The notes beneath the pieces were generated by a model. The model had not been told where the DNA came from, did no database searches, and saw only the letters and a list, made by a program, of their open reading frames with translations. 64,000 nucleotides of DNA, taken from contig NZ_AZGB01000001.1 of NCBI RefSeq assembly GCF_001435235.1, positions 1-64,000 of the forward strand, written 5' to 3'. Shown here one piece after another: positions 55,997-64,000 of the stretch. Made by a program: the position numbers and the translations under genes. Positions within the stretch are counted from its first letter, which is position 1, and every line of letters begins with the position of its first letter. The stretch comes from Liquorilactobacillus ghanensis DSM 18630. GTDB taxonomy: Bacteria; Bacillota; Bacilli; Lactobacillales; Lactobacillaceae.

Positions 55997-57041
55997 TACT
56001 CAGCCTCCCTTGTCTTAATTTCAGTTGCTGAATTTGAAACAAACGAAAATAAAAAAAAGAAATTTCTTGTTGCTGAGCTACTTGATAGTTCCACTCAGCA
56101 GGTATTGTTTGTCCCCTAAATAAGGTTATCAGCTGTTGCTGAATTTTGGTTGGTAAAATTTTCAAATAAGGAAAATCAGTTGCAAAAATAGCTGCTTCTA
56201 ATAAGTGTTCCTGAATCGTACTGAGTTTAAGCTGCCGCTTTTGAGCAATTTTTGCCAACGGATACTGGTTTAAAAAAGCTTGATAAGTTATTGCTGTACT
56301 AGCAGACAACAGACTGTTCTTTCGAAAAAGACCTATTAAAGCTTGCCAAGCTGGACCTTCTCGCAGCAGTTTTTCTGCTAATTGCAATGATAAATCTGTG
56401 CGTAAACAATTTAATTCAGCCACTGTCCAACCAGTTTGCTGCTGAAGCTGCAGCAATGTTCTTCCTGCGATCTGGTGCCCCGAATACATATTCAAAAAAA
56501 TATTAGCTGCTGGTGACTCTTGTGTTGTCAAGAACTCTGTTAACGTACGAACAAACTGTGCTTGTAATTGTTGGCGTGGATTATGCTGCAACCAGCGTTT
56601 TAACCAATACTGCAACTGTGGATCGGTAACATTAACATAATAATGAACATTATGATATGACATCTCTGAGAAAACCTGGATCAGCAAGGCCAACATTGCT
56701 TGCCAAGCTCCAACCTGATAATGCTGGACCAACTGCGGTGCCTGCCGCCAATAATGTAAGTCGCTTGTTTGATACAACTGCCATTGCTGCGATCCAGCAG
56801 CTGTCAATACTAATCCAGCAGTTGTTTGCTGTAAAGCTTTTGTTTGCAACAGTAGTTCAATCTGCTGATTAAAATAAGCCGCTTCCAATTTAGGTGCAAC
56901 CGCCAGCCAAGATAATAATTGATAATTCAATCCCCAAAACAAATTAGAAACTGTTCGCTTATTAATTAGAATTTGACGAATAACTGCCGGTCGGCGAGGC
57001 TGTTTAGCAGAAAAAAAATACAATAATCGTTGATCGGCCAT
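55980..57041 (-). CDS. YpbB-like helix-turn-helix protein
   Basis: The 353-residue protein resembles Bacillus YpbB, which lies upstream of recS: it starts YFFSAKQPRRPAVIRQI and ends with a C-terminal helix-turn-helix (YQAFLNQYPLAKIAQKRQLKLSTIQEHLLEAAIF). The middle is helical and Gln-rich without a known domain. It is translated just before recQ, overlapping its start by 17 bases, so the products may work together. Function unknown. Confidence 0.8.
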   Translation of the reverse strand: MADQRLLYFFSAKQPRRPAVIRQILINKRTVSNLFWGLNYQLLSWLAVAPKLEAAYFNQQIELLLQTKALQQTTAGLVLTAAGSQQWQLYQTSDLHYWRQAPQLVQHYQVGAWQAMLALLIQVFSEMSYHNVHYYVNVTDPQLQYWLKRWLQHNPRQQLQAQFVRTLTEFLTTQESPAANIFLNMYSGHQIAGRTLLQLQQQTGWTVAELNCLRTDLSLQLAEKLLREGPAWQALIGLFRKNSLLSASTAITYQAFLNQYPLAKIAQKRQLKLSTIQEHLLEAAIFATDFPYLKILPTKIQQQLITLFRGQTIPAEWNYQVAQQQEISFFYFRLFQIQQLKLRQGRLSIANHN

Positions 57042-57184
57042 CGTTACCCTTCCCTTCTTGAAAAAAAGTTTCTAATTTAATTATACGTTATTAACACAAA
57101 TTATTTAAACCGATTTTCAAACAAAAAAAGATGATTGCGACTGCTAATCAGCGCATATCATCTTAAAATAACATTTTGTTTTTA

Positions 57185-57769
57185 TTAACGATTGCTTAAT
57201 AAAGAATGATCCTGCAACCAAAAGCGAATTCGGGAAAAAATCAGCCAAAAAACGGAGCCAACGAGAATCCCCTTAATTAAATTAAACGGAACTACTCCAA
57301 ACAAAACCAATTTGCTTAATGGCAAAGATATTTTCATTCCTAAAACGCTCATGTAAAGTGGCGTAATTACCCACCAATTAGCTACAGATAAAACGATCGT
57401 CAATGACAATGTCGCAGCCGTGATCGTTAGTAAAACATGTTTTACGGTCAAGCTTTGGTCATGCCGCAAAAGATAATAAATTGGCAGGCAAAAAAGCAGT
57501 GTCGCTAAAAAGCTGGTCGCAACTCCAATTAATTGCGCAATTGACGGACCGGAAATCAAAAGATACAACACCGATCGAATCAAAGCGATCTCAATTCCAC
57601 CAATCGGTCCTAATAAAAACATACCAAATAAAATTGGTAAATCCGAAAAATCAATTTTCATATAAGGTACAATCGGAATTATCGAAAATGCCAAAAACAT
57701 CAATAAATACGAAATACCTGCCAAACAAGCTGCCAAAACATATTTTTTAGTAGCAGTAACCACCATCAT
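57185..57769 (-). CDS. ribU: Riboflavin ECF transporter S component RibU
   Basis: The 194-residue protein has six hydrophobic segments; the first contains LAGISYLLMFLAFSIIPIVP and is followed by YMKIDFSDLPILFGMFLLGP, the RibU-type loop. It binds riboflavin and works with the shared energising module (EcfA, EcfA', EcfT), not in this window. The FMN riboswitch upstream is decisive for the assignment. The start ATG at 57769 follows aggaggtcatt. Confidence 0.93.
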   Translation of the reverse strand: MMVVTATKKYVLAACLAGISYLLMFLAFSIIPIVPYMKIDFSDLPILFGMFLLGPIGGIEIALIRSVLYLLISGPSIAQLIGVATSFLATLLFCLPIYYLLRHDQSLTVKHVLLTITAATLSLTIVLSVANWWVITPLYMSVLGMKISLPLSKLVLFGVVPFNLIKGILVGSVFWLIFSRIRFWLQDHSLLSNR

Positions 57770-57809
57770 AATGACCTCCTGATGAGTCCATCTCCACGGC
57801 ACTTATCGA

Positions 57810-57855
57810 AAAAAAACTCTGCTGATCAGAAGCGACCAACAGAGTTTATTTATTT
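57810..57855 (-). terminator. Riboswitch-controlled terminator before ribU
   Basis: On the minus strand aaactctgttggtc and gatcagcagagttt pair, followed by a T-run, between the FMN aptamer and the ribU ribosome site. It would form when FMN is bound. Confidence 0.8.
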
Positions 57856-57869
57856 TCAAATAAGCCCTA

Positions 57870-57983
57870 TCTTCTTTATCCAGACTATACTGTCGGCACT
57901 GGAATCACACCAGTTCAACTACATCACTGTAGGTCGCGGCCTATTACCGCCGGTCGGGAGTTGCACCCTGCCCCTGAAGATAA
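57870..57983 (-). promoter_or_regulatory. FMN riboswitch (RFN element)
   Basis: On the minus strand the conserved RFN blocks appear in order: atcttcaggggcagggtg, caactcccgaccggcggta, ataggccgcgac, then gtgattccagtgccgac, agtatagtctggat and aagaagat. The paired ends atcttc and gaagat close stem P1. It senses FMN and turns ribU off through the terminator at 57810-57855. Confidence 0.96.
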
Positions 57984-58037
57984 ACTACTATTATTTTTAT
58001 AAAGAAAGTGTAACATAAAAAATAACAAACCACAAGC

Positions 58038-58760
58038 TTATTGTTTAATTAAATTTTTCAAGCGCTCAACCTCGCTAGTTGTCAATCGCCGGTATTGACC
58101 AGAGATCAACCCATCTAGGTCAAGGAAACCATAACGCTCACGTTTTAATTTACTTACCGGATGGCCAATAGCAGCAAACATCTTCTTCACTTGATGGTTG
58201 CGCCCTTCATGAATCGTCAGTTGCCACAACGAATTCTCACGTTTAATTGCAACTTTTTTTATCTTTGCGGGCGCCGTTTTCCGCCCATCAATCACGACAC
58301 CTTGCTGCAATTGACGCAATTGTTCTTTAGTAGGTACTCCTTTGACTTTAGCCAAATAAGTTTTAGCCACTTTAAAACGTGGATGCATCAACTGATTTGC
58401 TAACTCACCATCATTGGTCAGCAACAAAATGCCTGAAGTATCATAATCTAACCGTCCAATCGGATAAATTCTTTCCGTGACATCTGGGAAATAATCAACT
58501 ACTACTTTTCGCTTATGATTATCGCTGACCGCTGAAATCACTCCACGCGGTTTGTAAAATAAATAATACTCTTTCTTTTCTTGTTCAACTAACTTGCCGT
58601 TAACTTGAACTGCATCGTTATTTCCAACCTTAGTCCCCAGCTCGCGAACGATCTGACCATTAACTTTAACCTTACCAGCTAAAATCAATTTTTCAGCAGT
58701 TCTCCTTGAAGCAACGCCAGCCGCTGCTATTACTTTTTGTAATCTTTGTTTAGGTTTCAC
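58038..58760 (-). CDS. rluB: rRNA pseudouridine synthase RluB family
   Basis: The 240-residue enzyme modifies 23S rRNA. It starts with an S4 domain (QRLQKVIAAAGVASRRTAEKLI), then the synthase core: YKPRGVISAVSD and the catalytic Asp in IYPIGRLDYDTSGILLLTNDG (near 105). HEGRNHQVKKMFAAIGHPV follows. Its start abuts the scpB stop, so both are co-transcribed. Confidence 0.93.
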   Translation of the reverse strand: MKPKQRLQKVIAAAGVASRRTAEKLILAGKVKVNGQIVRELGTKVGNNDAVQVNGKLVEQEKKEYYLFYKPRGVISAVSDNHKRKVVVDYFPDVTERIYPIGRLDYDTSGILLLTNDGELANQLMHPRFKVAKTYLAKVKGVPTKEQLRQLQQGVVIDGRKTAPAKIKKVAIKRENSLWQLTIHEGRNHQVKKMFAAIGHPVSKLKRERYGFLDLDGLISGQYRRLTTSEVERLKNLIKQ

Positions 58761-59360
58761 TTATTTCTCCTTTTTTTCTTCAGATGGCTCAACTAAATCA
58801 TTAAACCGTGCCAACAGATCAGTCGTATCCAATGGCAAATCCAGTTGTTCAACTTGCGGAAACGGTGGCAAGTCCTTTAATGAATGCAAACCAAATCGAT
58901 CGAGAAAATACTCAGTCGTTGCATAAACAATCGGCCGGCCTGGGACTTCAAGCCGACCCGCTTCAGCAATTAAATCCAGCAGTAACAATCGTTTTAAAGC
59001 GCCATTGGCTCCTACTCCTCGAATCTCCTCTATATCCGCTCGGGTAACCGGTTGCTTGTAAGCAATAATTGCCAAGGTTTCCATTGCTGCACGCGACAAT
59101 GAAACTTGATTAGGTTCAGCAAAATAATTTTCCAGTAATGGTGCATACAAGCTTTTAGTTGTAAGCCGAATCCGCTCAGCTGTCGCTTGTAATTTTAAAC
59201 TGGTAGCATCATCTGCCTGGTACTTTTGTTTCAACTGTTCTAATTGGGCAAAAACAGCCGGCTTAGCCAATCCGGTTAATTCCGCCAACTCACCCGGAGT
59301 GATTCCCTGATCACCGCTAACGAAGAGTAAGGCTTCAATTTTAGCCAAATTTGACGTCAT
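58761..59360 (-). CDS. scpB: Segregation and condensation protein B
   Basis: The 199-residue protein is made of two winged-helix units, with KIEALLFVSGDQGITPGELA at the start and ETLAIIAYKQPVTRADIEEIRGVGANGAL near 95, the family signature. With SMC and ScpA it compacts the chromosome. It lies six bases after scpA. Confidence 0.94.
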   Translation of the reverse strand: MTSNLAKIEALLFVSGDQGITPGELAELTGLAKPAVFAQLEQLKQKYQADDATSLKLQATAERIRLTTKSLYAPLLENYFAEPNQVSLSRAAMETLAIIAYKQPVTRADIEEIRGVGANGALKRLLLLDLIAEAGRLEVPGRPIVYATTEYFLDRFGLHSLKDLPPFPQVEQLDLPLDTTDLLARFNDLVEPSEEKKEK

Positions 59361-59366
59361 TTGAAT

Positions 59367-60122
59367 CTACACTCCTCTCAATTTAATTGGTCCCAGATCT
59401 GTTTCTTGTTGTACTTCAATTTGACCACGTTTAATTAATTCAAGCAAAGCTAAAAATGAAGTGACTACCTGCTCTAAAATCAAATCATCTGGTGCAAACA
59501 ATTTATCAAAAGCTAACCAACCAACATGTTGTGATACCTTTTTTTTCAAACGTTTAATTTCTGTTTCAATTGTAAATTTTTCCGGGCGAACGTGGCGGAC
59601 CCGCTTTAACTGCAGTCGTTGACGCTGTCTTAATAAAACCTGTTCAAAATATCGTTCAAGATCAGTAATTTTCAATTGCTTTTTCAGTAAAAGCTTCTGA
59701 CTGGCTAATGGAACTTCAGCCGGTGGGCGAGAATAACTACGCCGCCGTTTTGCAGCCAACTCTTGTAATTTATTTGCTGTCAACTGATAGCATTGGTGAG
59801 CCAACAACTGTTCCACTAATTCTTGTCGCGGATCTTCTTCAGGTTCATCCGGTGACTCTAATTCTTCGTGCTGAGGCAGCAATAATCGGCTCTTAATGCT
59901 TAACAGCGTAGCGGCCATTACTAAATATTCTCCGGCTACATCAAGAGAAAGTGACTGCATTTGATGCAAATAAGCCAAATATTGCGAAGTAATCGCAGAA
60001 ATTTGAATATCATAAATATCCATCTCATTTTGTTTGATCAAATGCAACAGCAAATCAAGCGGACCTTCAAAAGCAGCCAACTTAAACGTCAGCTGCTTTG
60101 ACTTTCGATCAGCAAGTACCAT
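59367..60122 (-). CDS. scpA: Segregation and condensation protein A
   Basis: The 251-residue kleisin binds SMC heads. It has FEGPLDLLLHLIKQNEMDIYDI near residue 18, YLVMAATLLSIKSRLLLP near 70 and a C-terminal winged-helix (TSFLALLELIKRGQIEVQQ). Its start overlaps the ribT-like gene by 14 bases. Confidence 0.94.
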   Translation of the reverse strand: MVLADRKSKQLTFKLAAFEGPLDLLLHLIKQNEMDIYDIQISAITSQYLAYLHQMQSLSLDVAGEYLVMAATLLSIKSRLLLPQHEELESPDEPEEDPRQELVEQLLAHQCYQLTANKLQELAAKRRRSYSRPPAEVPLASQKLLLKKQLKITDLERYFEQVLLRQRQRLQLKRVRHVRPEKFTIETEIKRLKKKVSQHVGWLAFDKLFAPDDLILEQVVTSFLALLELIKRGQIEVQQETDLGPIKLRGV

Positions 60123-60471
60123 GATGCTGTTCCCATTTTGATATTAAACCAGCCGTTTCCATACTGCCCATCATTTTTCGATTTTGATATGACTGATCCA
60201 AAGCGTCTAGCATTTGAAAGCTAATACCTTCATTGCGTTCTGCTGGTGAAACCGCAATATGCCGTACCATTAAAATATCCGCTGTAATTTCTACTCCGAT
60301 AACTCCGGTAAAATCACCATTTTGATTTTTCCATAAAAAGAGTACTCGGTTCTCTTCTCCTTGGTACCACTGTAATTCAGCTTTCAGATGTGACAATTCT
60401 TTCAGATCTGGAATAAATGATAGTAATCCCATGGCAATTTTTTGATAATCATTCTTATACTTATACAGCAT
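60109..60471 (-). CDS. ribT: RibT-like N-acetyltransferase
   Basis: The 120-residue protein has a GNAT core: VRHIAVSPAERNEGISFQMLDAL with a degenerate pyrophosphate loop, and resembles RibT of the Bacillus riboflavin operon in size and start (YKYKNDYQKIAMGLLSFIPD). Its acceptor is unknown. The ATG at 60471 has taggaggtctac upstream and is preferred to the longer frame from 60531. It overlaps scpA. Confidence 0.8.
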   Translation of the reverse strand: MLYKYKNDYQKIAMGLLSFIPDLKELSHLKAELQWYQGEENRVLFLWKNQNGDFTGVIGVEITADILMVRHIAVSPAERNEGISFQMLDALDQSYQNRKMMGSMETAGLISKWEQHHGTC

Positions 60472-60562
60472 TGTAGACCTCCTATGGTCAACTGCAACTA
60501 GCAGATTCGTAAATCCACGATATTTTACCATAAAACGCCCTTAGAAACAAACACGCGGACAA

Positions 60563-61456
60563 TTACGCCCGCGGATGGTATCGATTATAAACTCCTTGCA
60601 GTCTTTTCTTTGAAAGGTGAGTATAAATTTGCGTTGTCGAAATATCAGCATGTCCTAGTAATTCTTGGACAACTCGCAGATCGGCTCCATTTTCTAAAAT
60701 ATGGGTGGCAAATGAATGCCGCAATGTATGCGGAGTAACATCCTTTTGAATGCCAGCTGCTCGTACCTGTTGCTTAAGGTTTTTCCAAACCCCTTGGCGA
60801 GTTAATCCATGACCATGATTATTCAAGAAAACAAACTGTGAGCGCTGATGCCCTAATAGTTTCGGCCGCGCTTCATCCAGATAACGTTCAACCCACTTAA
60901 CTGCTTGCGAACCCAGCGGAACAATTCTTTCTTTCTGACCTTTTCCCAGCGTCTGTAACAACCCCAGGCTTAAATGCAGATCGGCTAATTTCAGATGAAC
61001 TAATTCACTGACCCGCAAGCCAGTGGCATACATTACTTCTAATATTGCACGATCACGTAATCCCAAAACTTTGGTGGTATCAGGAACCCTTAGTAACTGT
61101 TCCACTTCTGAAACCGATAAAACCTCTGGCAGATGTTCTCTTTTTTTGGGTGAATCAATCAACAACATCGGATTTTTTTGAATAATATTTTCTTCAGCTA
61201 AATATTGGAAAAATTGGCGCAGACTGGTCACAGTACGCGTAATTGAACTTGCTGTCTTGGACTGTTGCATTTGAAGTTGCAAGAAATTTAAAATCTGCTC
61301 ACGCTTGATCGATTGATAATCAGTAATTTTTTGAGCTGTTAAATATTTATTAAACTGCTTTAAATCACTGCCATAACTGGCAATCGTATTATCAGTCAAT
61401 CCGCGTTCAACTTTTAAATAATGTAGATAATCTTTAATTGTATTATCAATAATCAA
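60563..61456 (-). CDS. xerD: Tyrosine recombinase XerD
   Basis: The 297-residue partner of XerC has YLHYLKVERGLTDNTIASY in the core-binding domain and complete catalytic residues: Arg in MYATGLRVSELV, Lys in LGKGQKERIV, His-x-x-Arg in PHTLRHSFATHIL, His in LLGHADIS and Tyr in TTQIYTHL. It lies downstream of the Fur-family gene, the usual Firmicutes order. Confidence 0.94.
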   Translation of the reverse strand: MIIDNTIKDYLHYLKVERGLTDNTIASYGSDLKQFNKYLTAQKITDYQSIKREQILNFLQLQMQQSKTASSITRTVTSLRQFFQYLAEENIIQKNPMLLIDSPKKREHLPEVLSVSEVEQLLRVPDTTKVLGLRDRAILEVMYATGLRVSELVHLKLADLHLSLGLLQTLGKGQKERIVPLGSQAVKWVERYLDEARPKLLGHQRSQFVFLNNHGHGLTRQGVWKNLKQQVRAAGIQKDVTPHTLRHSFATHILENGADLRVVQELLGHADISTTQIYTHLSKKRLQGVYNRYHPRA

Positions 61457-61463
61457 TCACCCT

Positions 61464-61934
61464 CTATTGCAGGTGCTGCTTAGCTCGACACTTAGCACAA
61501 ATTCCTAAAAAGGTTAATCGATGATCGGCTACTTTAAAACCATAATCCTGCTCAACCTTTTGCTCAACATCCAACAAAAGATCTTCGTGAATTTCTTCGA
61601 CCCGACCACAAACCTGACATAATAAGTGATGGTGAAAATGTCCAGAATCTTCTGTCCGTAAATCATAACGAGTAATCCCATCTTCGAAACTAACGCGATT
61701 AACAATCCGCAATTCAGCTAAGACTTCCAAAGTCCGGTAAACAGTTGCCAATCCAATGTCTGGTTCTGCTTCTTTAACTTTTGCAAATAATTCTTCAGCA
61801 GACAGATGACTTTCATGAAGCCGGAGTAATGTTTTAACCGTTGCCCGTCTTTGCGGTGTCAGTTTCAGGCCTGCTTGATGAAGCTGTTTTTCGATTCGGC
61901 TGAGCTCTTCTGACTGTAGCGCCAAGTCGATCAC
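61464..61934 (-). CDS. Fur family metal-dependent regulator
   Basis: The 156-residue protein has the Fur helix-turn-helix (GLKLTPQRRATVKTLL, then GLATVYRTLEVLAELRIVN), metal ligands in HFHHHLLCQVCGRVEEI and a second Cys pair in GICAKCRAK, the structural zinc site. Whether it is Fur, PerR or Zur cannot be decided safely from these residues. Its start overlaps the cvfB stop by four bases, so they are co-transcribed. Confidence 0.88.
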   Translation of the reverse strand: MIDLALQSEELSRIEKQLHQAGLKLTPQRRATVKTLLRLHESHLSAEELFAKVKEAEPDIGLATVYRTLEVLAELRIVNRVSFEDGITRYDLRTEDSGHFHHHLLCQVCGRVEEIHEDLLLDVEQKVEQDYGFKVADHRLTFLGICAKCRAKQHLQ

Positions 61935-62815
61935 TTCTTTCCTTGATTATTAGTCGGTGATTTTAATAAGATTTTGCCAGTTTGCTGCTCAATTAGTCCA
62001 TTTTTTAACAAATGACCGATTGCTCGCTTGAATTGGCCTTTACTGATGCCAAAATAACTTTTAATTTCAGCCGGCGAACTTTTATCCCAAAACGGCAAAC
62101 TGCCTCCTTGATGCTCCAAAGTCGCTATCAACATTGCCGCATCGTCACCAATCGCTTCATAGGCCCGTGGCCGCAATGATAGATTCAAGATGCCATCTGG
62201 ACGAACACCGATCACACGTGCTTTCAATTGTTCACCCAATCGTGGCTCACGATCACGTTCACTGGGATGAATGAATCCTAACTTAAAATCAGCAGTAACT
62301 ACCAAAGTTCCAGCCAATTTCAACCGATAAGCCGTTACCGTAACATCCTGATTCATCATTGACTGCTCGGCTTTGACAGCTAATTGCTGAAAAACTTCGG
62401 TTGTTGCTAAAGTTCCCCACATCCGATCTTTATGATCTAACTTTAAAGCAATCATTAGCTGGTCATGTTCTTTAGGCCAGAGCTTATGTTGTTCCGGCAA
62501 CTCATCCAGTGAAACTGCCAAATCTTTATTCGGTAATCCAATATCAACAAAAACGCCTAAATCTCGTCTGACACTGACTACTTCACCGAAGGCATATTGA
62601 TTAATGCCAACAGCAGGCACTTTAAGTGTCATCTGTAAATGATGCTCTTCATTTTCATAAACAAAGCCGCTGACAGAATCACCCAATTTTAAATCGGCTT
62701 CAACTTCTGACTTAGCTAACCGGCAAGTCAAAGCAGCAGCTTGCACAAAATACGCCGTCTGGTTCTCATCAATTACCTTAGCTTTAACCACGCGGCCTAG
62801 TATTTCTTCTTTCAA
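61931..62815 (-). CDS. cvfB: CvfB-like S1-domain RNA-binding protein
   Basis: The 294-residue protein has three S1-type segments (about 8-60, 68-125 and 140-215, including GEVVSVRRDLGVFVDIGLPN near 78) and a winged-helix C-terminus (YFGISKGQFKRAIGHLLKNGLIEQ). This is the CvfB/YitL architecture, an RNA-binding virulence regulator in staphylococci. It overlaps the Fur-family gene downstream. Confidence 0.9.
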   Translation of the reverse strand: MKEEILGRVVKAKVIDENQTAYFVQAAALTCRLAKSEVEADLKLGDSVSGFVYENEEHHLQMTLKVPAVGINQYAFGEVVSVRRDLGVFVDIGLPNKDLAVSLDELPEQHKLWPKEHDQLMIALKLDHKDRMWGTLATTEVFQQLAVKAEQSMMNQDVTVTAYRLKLAGTLVVTADFKLGFIHPSERDREPRLGEQLKARVIGVRPDGILNLSLRPRAYEAIGDDAAMLIATLEHQGGSLPFWDKSSPAEIKSYFGISKGQFKRAIGHLLKNGLIEQQTGKILLKSPTNNQGKK

Positions 62816-62846
62816 TTAAATTTCCTCCACTTAAATAAAACTAGAA

Positions 62847-63305
62847 TTAATTAATTCCAATATGTAAAATTGAAATAATGCAATAAGTGATTCCTGACGC
62901 AATCACTGGACCAGCAGCAACACCATTTAAAAAAACTACTCCCAAAATCGTTCCAAATAACAGTGCGACTGTTACTTGCGGTGTTGTTGCCAGTAACGAT
63001 ACTCCTTGCCTTGATAAAACTGCGACCAAGACTCCGCAGGCCAAAGCGATCAACCCGGTCGGACTTTTAAAAACGCTGATCAACTCGGCAAAACCGATTT
63101 TTCCAGTTGCGATCGGAATAAGAATCGCAATTGAAATAATTATTACGCCCCAGTTAATTCCCTTATTTTCAACCAACGTTAATAATTTACCGGTAGCAGG
63201 CAAAGCTTTCAGTATTAGTACAACTGCTGTCGCAATTACCAATGACGAATTTTTAGCAATTAAAGCAATTGCTAAAATTACGCCTAAAAAAATCCAACTC
63301 TCCAT
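62847..63305 (-). CDS. DUF441 family membrane protein
   Basis: The 152-residue protein has four hydrophobic segments and the DUF441 pattern: ILAIALIAKNSSLVIATAVVL, GINWGVIIISIAILIPIATGKI, FKSPTGLIALACGVLVAVLSRQGV and GTILGVVFLNGVAAGPVIASG. Function is unknown; the family commonly stands downstream of pyk as here. Confidence 0.88.
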   Translation of the reverse strand: MESWIFLGVILAIALIAKNSSLVIATAVVLILKALPATGKLLTLVENKGINWGVIIISIAILIPIATGKIGFAELISVFKSPTGLIALACGVLVAVLSRQGVSLLATTPQVTVALLFGTILGVVFLNGVAAGPVIASGITYCIISILHIGIN

Positions 63306-63373
63306 TTTTTCACCTCTTACCTATTTTAACCGAAAGTCTTTAAAAATACCATTTTCCGCTAATTTTGTTTTAA

Positions 63374-63410
63374 AAAAGAGTTGAGATCATAACTAATCTC
63401 AACTCTTATA
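63374..63410 (-). terminator. Terminator of pyk
   Basis: On the minus strand aagagttgagat and atctcaactctt form a perfect stem followed by a T-run. It lies 45 bases after the pyk stop. Confidence 0.9.
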
Positions 63411-63454
63411 AATCATATTAATATTTACTTAAAAGTCAAACGCAGAGTTTTATT

Positions 63455-64000
63455 TTAAAGTGCGTTAGAAGCTCCACGGTAAACAATTCCACGACGAGAA
63501 TCAATTGTTACAACTTCACCGTCAGAAATTAATTCAGTTGCTTTTTCAGCACCAACAACAACTGGAATTCCCATTGAAATACCAACTACAGCTGCATGTG
63601 ATGTTAAACCACCATTTTCAACAACCAGTGCGCTGGCTTTTTCAATAGCTGGCAAGTAATCTTTGTCAGTTGTCTTGGTTACCAAAACAGCACCTTCGAC
63701 AGCCTTTTTGTTAGCTTCTTCTGCAGAGGAAGCAACAACAGCTTTGCCGATCACTGTTTCATCACCAACACCTTGACCTGAAACTAACTTAGTCCCGATT
63801 AATTGAATCTTCATCAAGTTAGTTGTACCTTTTTCACCAACTGGTACACCAGCAGTGATCAAAATCAGATCTCCTTCTTTAGCAAAACCTTCTTCTTTAG
63901 CTTTTTCAGTTGCCAAAGTGAACATTTCGTCAGTTGAAGCAGGTGCTTCAGCCATCACTGGATAAACACCCCAGTTAACAGTTAAGCCGCGGCGAGTACG
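63455..64000 (-). CDS. pyk: Pyruvate kinase, C-terminal part with PEP-utiliser domain
   Basis: The gene runs out of the window at its 5' side; the frame stays open to 64,000 (RTRRGLTVNWGVYPVMAEAP), so the ATG at 63958 is internal. The visible part has the C-domain (STDEMFTLATEKAKEEG) and an extra phosphohistidine-type PEP-utiliser domain (KASALVVENGGLTSHAAVVG, GIPVVVGAEKATELISDGE) seen in pyruvate kinases of Bacillus and lactobacilli. It converts PEP and ADP to pyruvate and ATP in glycolysis. The terminator lies just downstream. Confidence 0.94.
   Translation of the reverse strand, partial: RTRRGLTVNWGVYPVMAEAPASTDEMFTLATEKAKEEGFAKEGDLILITAGVPVGEKGTTNLMKIQLIGTKLVSGQGVGDETVIGKAVVASSAEEANKKAVEGAVLVTKTTDKDYLPAIEKASALVVENGGLTSHAAVVGISMGIPVVVGAEKATELISDGEVVTIDSRRGIVYRGASNAL

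Noticed and set aside
57870-57983. Possible novel structured RNA
   Set aside because: The conserved blocks identify it as the known FMN riboswitch.
62887-63384. Plus-strand 165-residue ORF opposite the DUF441 gene
   Set aside because: It is the antisense shadow of a well-supported membrane protein gene and has no ribosome site of its own.
1-64000. CRISPR array, tRNA, rRNA or intact insertion sequence
   Set aside because: I found no regularly spaced repeats, no cloverleaf or rRNA sequence, and no transposase gene or paired terminal inverted repeats.

Overview
The window is AT-rich Gram-positive DNA that reads as a chromosome segment of a lactic acid bacterium of the family Lactobacillaceae. 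The evidence is the gene set and order (xerC-hslV-hslU next to topA, dprA, rnhB and rbgA; parE-parC beside plsY; xerD-ribT-scpA-scpB-rluB; cmk-rpsA-der-hup), a pyruvate kinase carrying the extra C-terminal PEP-utiliser domain, RqcH, CvfB, a RibU-type ECF component under an FMN riboswitch, strong Shine-Dalgarno sequences and frequent TTG starts. I cannot assign a genus from sequence alone.

Region 1 (1 to about 16,500) is an accessory and decaying stretch. It holds the 3' part of a DHA2-type MFS exporter, two GNAT acetyltransferases, a nitroreductase divergent from an HxlR regulator, an Lsa/Vga-like antibiotic-resistance-type ABC-F gene behind a leader-peptide attenuator, a metallophosphoesterase, a MerR/carboxymuconolactone-decarboxylase-family pair, an isolated GAPDH gene divergent from an AraC regulator, and several orphan small proteins. 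Interleaved are at least six damaged genes: an alpha/beta hydrolase (nonsense), GrpB (frameshift), a Nudix hydrolase (several lesions), a RelE/HigB-like toxin upstream of an intact antitoxin, a DUF3883 fragment and a split unknown on the minus strand. A 50-bp element containing a terminator hairpin occurs four times in one orientation between 3,053 and 10,858. An unlisted 51-codon holin-like toxin ORF lies at 9,709-9,864.

Region 2 (about 15,500-47,600) is mostly core and mostly minus strand: signal peptidase I, a TIM-barrel protein, DegV, MarR, RqcH (plus strand), topoisomerase IV, PlsY, an aldose 1-epimerase homologue, the HslUV protease with XerC, topoisomerase I, DprA, RNase HII, RbgA, a second signal peptidase, a CtpA protease, YozE, YpmS, a GDSL lipase/esterase, DHFR and thymidylate synthase, a housekeeping ABC-F, CCA-adding enzyme, DapB, a YitT protein and a SemiSWEET.

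Region 3 (about 47,600-64,000) carries a degenerate tyrosine-recombinase paralogue convergent with a TPR protein, then HU, Der, ribosomal protein S1 homologue, CMP kinase, a LysM protein, RecQ and YpbB, riboswitch-controlled RibU, RluB, ScpB, ScpA, RibT, XerD, a Fur-family regulator, CvfB, a DUF441 protein and the 3' part of pyruvate kinase. These genes serve chromosome dimer resolution and segregation (XerC, XerD, ScpA/B, ParE/C, HU), translation and ribosome assembly (Der, RbgA, S1, RluB, RqcH, ABC-F), and protein export and quality control (two LepB, CtpA, HslUV).

I see no rRNA, tRNA, CRISPR array or intact insertion sequence. The most interesting signals are the attenuated ABC-F gene, the co-oriented terminator repeat array among decaying cassette-like genes, the degenerate recombinase, and the broken-toxin and holin-like toxin loci. 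I found no convincing wholly new multi-gene system.
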